Part shown: positions 61,649 to 64,000 of the stretch, one piece after another
Position numbering within the stretch: the first letter of the stretch is position 1
Layout of the letters: every line of letters starts with the position of its first letter
NCBI GenBank assembly: GCA_965248975.1
Contig: CBDFKU010000020.1
Coordinates: 372,001-436,000 of the forward strand
DNA: 64,000 bases
Direction of reading: 5' to 3'
DNA from: CBDFKU01 sp965248975
GTDB lineage: Bacteria > Chloroflexota > Dehalococcoidia > Lucifugimonadales > JAGWBF01
Translations under genes and position numbers: made by a program
Notes under the pieces: generated by a model
Seen by the model: only the letters and a program-made list of their open reading frames with translations
Told to the model about the DNA's origin: nothing
Databases searched by the model: none

Positions 61649-62329
61649 ATGCCATTGCGCGTTCCCTGGAAACCCTCCGACGTAGGCAAAGGGATAGGGG
61701 TGCTGATCGCCTGCCTGGCGATCTTGGTTCTGGTATATGGGGCTGTAAGCTCCTCCCTTGACCCCGAAGTGAGGATCATGCCCATCGTGGGCGTAACGGG
61801 ACTGGTGATGGTCTTCGTCGCCTGGACCATGGGCCCACGTAGGCATCGCGCCTCCCTGACAACCCTCGGCCTCAACCGACCCCGGGAACCTACCCTCCAC
61901 CTGGTGGGGCTCCCCTTCCTGGTTGTAGGAGCCAGCGCCGTCTTCGCGCTGATCTACGCCGGGGTGATCTCCCTGCTGGATAGGGACATCCTCCAGCCGG
62001 AGTCCGTGCCCGATGACGTCATCCTTGGAGGACCCGCGGTCATCGGGAGCTTCGCCCTGGTCGCGATATGGGGCCCTCTGGCCGAGGAGATCTTTTTCAG
62101 GGGGTTCGTGCTGTCGGGCCTGGCCAGCCGGTGGGGATTTCTGCCGGCGGCCATCGCCAGCTCGCTGCTCTTCGCCCTGGCCCACATCGATCCCCGGGTG
62201 ATGGTGCCGATTTTCGTCATCGGCCTCTTCCTGGCCTGGCTGTACCACAAGACCGGGTCGATATGGAGCAGCTTCGCCGCCCACGGCTCCTGGAACGCCC
62301 TGGCCCTTTCCATCAGCGTGTGGGGATAG
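61649..62329 (+). CDS. CPBP-family intramembrane metalloprotease
   Basis: 226 residues from ATG 61649. About six TM helices with the family motif AEEIFFRGF (EExxxR), SLLFALAHIDPR and SIWSSFAAHGSWN, whose His and Glu residues form the metal site. These enzymes are related to the CAAX prenyl protease Rce1 and to bacteriocin-immunity proteins. The 275 bp before it show no other gene. Confidence 0.85.
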   Translation: MPLRVPWKPSDVGKGIGVLIACLAILVLVYGAVSSSLDPEVRIMPIVGVTGLVMVFVAWTMGPRRHRASLTTLGLNRPREPTLHLVGLPFLVVGASAVFALIYAGVISLLDRDILQPESVPDDVILGGPAVIGSFALVAIWGPLAEEIFFRGFVLSGLASRWGFLPAAIASSLLFALAHIDPRVMVPIFVIGLFLAWLYHKTGSIWSSFAAHGSWNALALSISVWG

Positions 62330-62391
62330 GTATGATATACTTTTACCTGCTTTCCATTGGGCCACTCGTGTGAGGACCGACGACTATAAAC

Positions 62392-63213
62392 GTGAACCAG
62401 GACAGGATTGCGGCAAAGTTCAGCCAGATGGAGAAGGAGAGCCGGACAGGCCTCATCCCCTACCTGACCGTGGGCTACCCGGACCGGGACGCCACCCTGG
62501 AGCTGGTTCCGGCGCTGGCCCAGGCCGGAGCCGACTGCATTGAGCTGGGGGTTCCCTTCAGCGACCCGCTGGCCGACGGCGTCACCATCCAGGCTTCCAG
62601 CTTTCAGGCCCTGCAGAACGGGATCACCCTAGAGGGCTGCATCGAGCTGGTGGGAGAGCTGCGGGACCTAGTCCCCGACACGCCCCTTGTGTTCATGGGC
62701 TACTACAATCCCATCTTCAGCTACGGTCTACCGAAGTTCGCCCGTTCGGCAGCAGCAGCGGGTCTGGACGGGCTTATCGTGCCTGACCTGCCCCCCGAAG
62801 AGTCCGGGCCGCTACGAGAGCAGTGTGGGTCTGCCGACATCGACGTAATACCAATGCTGGCCCCGACCAGCACCGACGCCCGCATCGAGATGGCCTGTGG
62901 CGTGGCTTCGGGCTTCATCTACTGCGTGAGCCTTACCGGCGTCACCGGGGAGCGGGACCAACTCCCTCCGGGTGTGTTCTCCCTCCTGGACCGGGTCCGC
63001 CGCCACACCACTCTACCCCTGGCTGTAGGGTTCGGGATATCCCGTCGCGAGCACGTGGACAGCGTCGGAGGACAGGCCCATGCGGTGATCGTCGGCAGCG
63101 CCCTCATAAGAGTCATCATGGAGTCGCCTCGAAGCGAAATCGTGGACAGGGCGCAACGGTTCGTCCAGGGGCTTACGGGTGCCGTACCTTCTGTCGGGGG
63201 AGGCGGACGATGA
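62392..63213 (+). CDS. trpA: Tryptophan synthase alpha chain
   Basis: 273 residues, GTG start. LIPYLTVGYPDRD, ADCIELGVPFSDPLADGVTIQ (catalytic Glu), PLVFMGYYNPIF, DGLIVPDLPPEES (catalytic Asp region), FIYCVSLTGVTGER, PLAVGFGIS and AVIVGSALIRVI. The alpha chain releases indole from indole-3-glycerol phosphate. The partner trpB would normally lie upstream but is not adjacent here. It overlaps aroH. Confidence 0.95.
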   Translation: MNQDRIAAKFSQMEKESRTGLIPYLTVGYPDRDATLELVPALAQAGADCIELGVPFSDPLADGVTIQASSFQALQNGITLEGCIELVGELRDLVPDTPLVFMGYYNPIFSYGLPKFARSAAAAGLDGLIVPDLPPEESGPLREQCGSADIDVIPMLAPTSTDARIEMACGVASGFIYCVSLTGVTGERDQLPPGVFSLLDRVRRHTTLPLAVGFGISRREHVDSVGGQAHAVIVGSALIRVIMESPRSEIVDRAQRFVQGLTGAVPSVGGGGR

Positions 63214-63575
63214 CGATGTGCCGGGGCATTCGTGGCGCCACCACCGCCCCTGAAAACACGAAAGAAGCCATTTTCGAAGCCACCCGGGACCTCTTTCAGA
63301 AGCTGGTGCAGGTCAACGAAATCGAGGAGGCCCAGGTCGCAGCTACCTTCTTCACCACCACGGCCGACCTGAACAGCGCCTTTCCCGCCACTGCGGTGCG
63401 CGAGATGGGCTGGACCAACACGGCCCTCCTGTGCGGCCACGAGATGGCGGTGCCCGACAGTCTTCCCAGATGCATCCGAGTCCTAATACTGGTCAACACC
63501 GACAAGGAACCCCACGAGCTGGTGAATCTGTATTTGCGGGAGGCCGTCAACCTGCGGGGAGAGGACGAGTCTTGA
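63210..63575 (+). CDS. aroH: Chorismate mutase, AroH type
   Basis: 121 residues, ATGA overlap with trpA. CRGIRGATTAPENTKEAI, ATFFTTTADLNSAFPATAVRE and IRVLILVNTDK agree with the trimeric AroH fold that turns chorismate into prephenate. Placement between trpA and DAHP synthase makes an aromatic amino acid operon. Confidence 0.93.
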   Translation: MTMCRGIRGATTAPENTKEAIFEATRDLFQKLVQVNEIEEAQVAATFFTTTADLNSAFPATAVREMGWTNTALLCGHEMAVPDSLPRCIRVLILVNTDKEPHELVNLYLREAVNLRGEDES

Positions 63576-63670
63576 GCCCCCAACGAGGCGGTCACCCCGG
63601 GTCATTCGGCACGCTTAATTCGCCGGAAAACGTCACCAGCAAGGATAGAAGTTAGAAAGGACCCTGGCCC

Positions 63671-64000
63671 ATGATAGTAGTGATGGAAAAGGACTCTACC
63701 AGGGAGCAGCTTCAGGCTGTGCGGGAGCGCATCGAAGGCCACGGCTTGCAGGCCCACCTTTCCGAGGGCGTGGAGCGCACGGTTATAGGGGTCATGGGTC
63801 AGACCTATCGGGAGCTGAAGGACGAGCTGGAGGTTATGCCGGGCGTCCGCGAGGTCGTGCCGATCTCCAAGCCTTACAAGCTGACCAGCCGGGAGTTCAA
63901 ACCCGAGAACACCATCGTCCGGGTGGGGAACCTGGAAATAGGCGGCGACGAGTTGGTAGTGATGGCCGGTCCCTGTGCCGTGGAAAGCGCAGAGCAGGTG
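63671..64000 (+). CDS. aroF: DAHP synthase (3-deoxy-7-phosphoheptulonate synthase), N-terminal part
   Basis: ATG 63671, open to the right edge (110 codons). It starts with a ferredoxin-like regulatory domain (MIVVMEKDSTREQLQAVRER, GMGQTY-like VIGVMGQTYRELKDELE), then SKPYKLTSREF and VVMAGPCAVESAEQV, the start of the catalytic barrel. This is the class Ibeta arrangement, where the N-terminal domain senses aromatic amino acids. It opens shikimate synthesis. Confidence 0.92.
   Translation, partial: MIVVMEKDSTREQLQAVRERIEGHGLQAHLSEGVERTVIGVMGQTYRELKDELEVMPGVREVVPISKPYKLTSREFKPENTIVRVGNLEIGGDELVVMAGPCAVESAEQV

Overview
The window is a high-GC bacterial chromosome segment whose gene content suggests a Chloroflexota member of the Dehalococcoidia/SAR202 type. 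This is inferred from paired acyl-CoA dehydrogenases, HpcH/HpaI aldolases, an N-acyl-D-amino-acid deacylase and the overall style; there is no rRNA or other marker gene to prove it. GTG/TTG starts and ATGA/GTGA stop-start overlaps are common.

Left chromosomal arm (1-9.7 kb, all minus strand): the N-terminal part of an Lhr-type helicase, nadC, a VOC-family protein, a large secreted CSLREA/beta-helix/dockerin protein broken by a one-base frameshift, nadA and miaB.

Integrated element (9726-41090, 31.4 kb): it lies between two perfect 61-bp direct repeats. The right copy is the 3' part of an intact tRNA-Ser(GCT), and a tyrosine integrase sits beside it. The left half (9.8-23.5 kb) looks phage- or plasmid-like: a divergent CI/Cro-type switch, many tiny zinc-knuckle proteins, a DUF932 protein, a RepA-like RecA-fold ATPase followed by 13 GGGAC motifs in 182 bp (possible origin), MazG-like, ASCH, DNA methyltransferase, resolvase and toxin-antitoxin genes. 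It also holds a deletion fossil of a cytosine methyltransferase and a frameshifted nucleoside deoxyribosyltransferase-like gene. The right half (23.8-39.9 kb) is a co-directional block that I cannot assign to any known system: an FtsK/HerA- or Zot-like P-loop ATPase, a membrane-anchored beta-repeat/fibronectin-III protein, a roughly 1260-residue repeat protein, an orphan ParB-like protein and about nine small membrane proteins. Three consecutive ones share the layout TM-loop-TM. No terminase, portal, major capsid, tail, relaxase, VirB4 or coupling protein is recognisable. The simplest reading is a provirus or integrative element with a membrane-linked assembly or export apparatus, and this is the part most likely to be new.

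Right chromosomal arm (41.1-64 kb): Lrp/AsnC regulator, aconitase, a secreted repeat protein, HemQ/Cld-family protein, an acyl-CoA dehydrogenase pair, a decayed zone (tRNA-like pieces, frameshifted esterase, transposase debris, a 142-bp duplication), two divergent HpcH/HpaI aldolases, a PuuE-like deacetylase, an amidohydrolase, a sulfite/nitrite reductase with a possible structured leader, RarA, a CPBP protease, and trpA-aroH-DAHP synthase, the last cut by the window edge.
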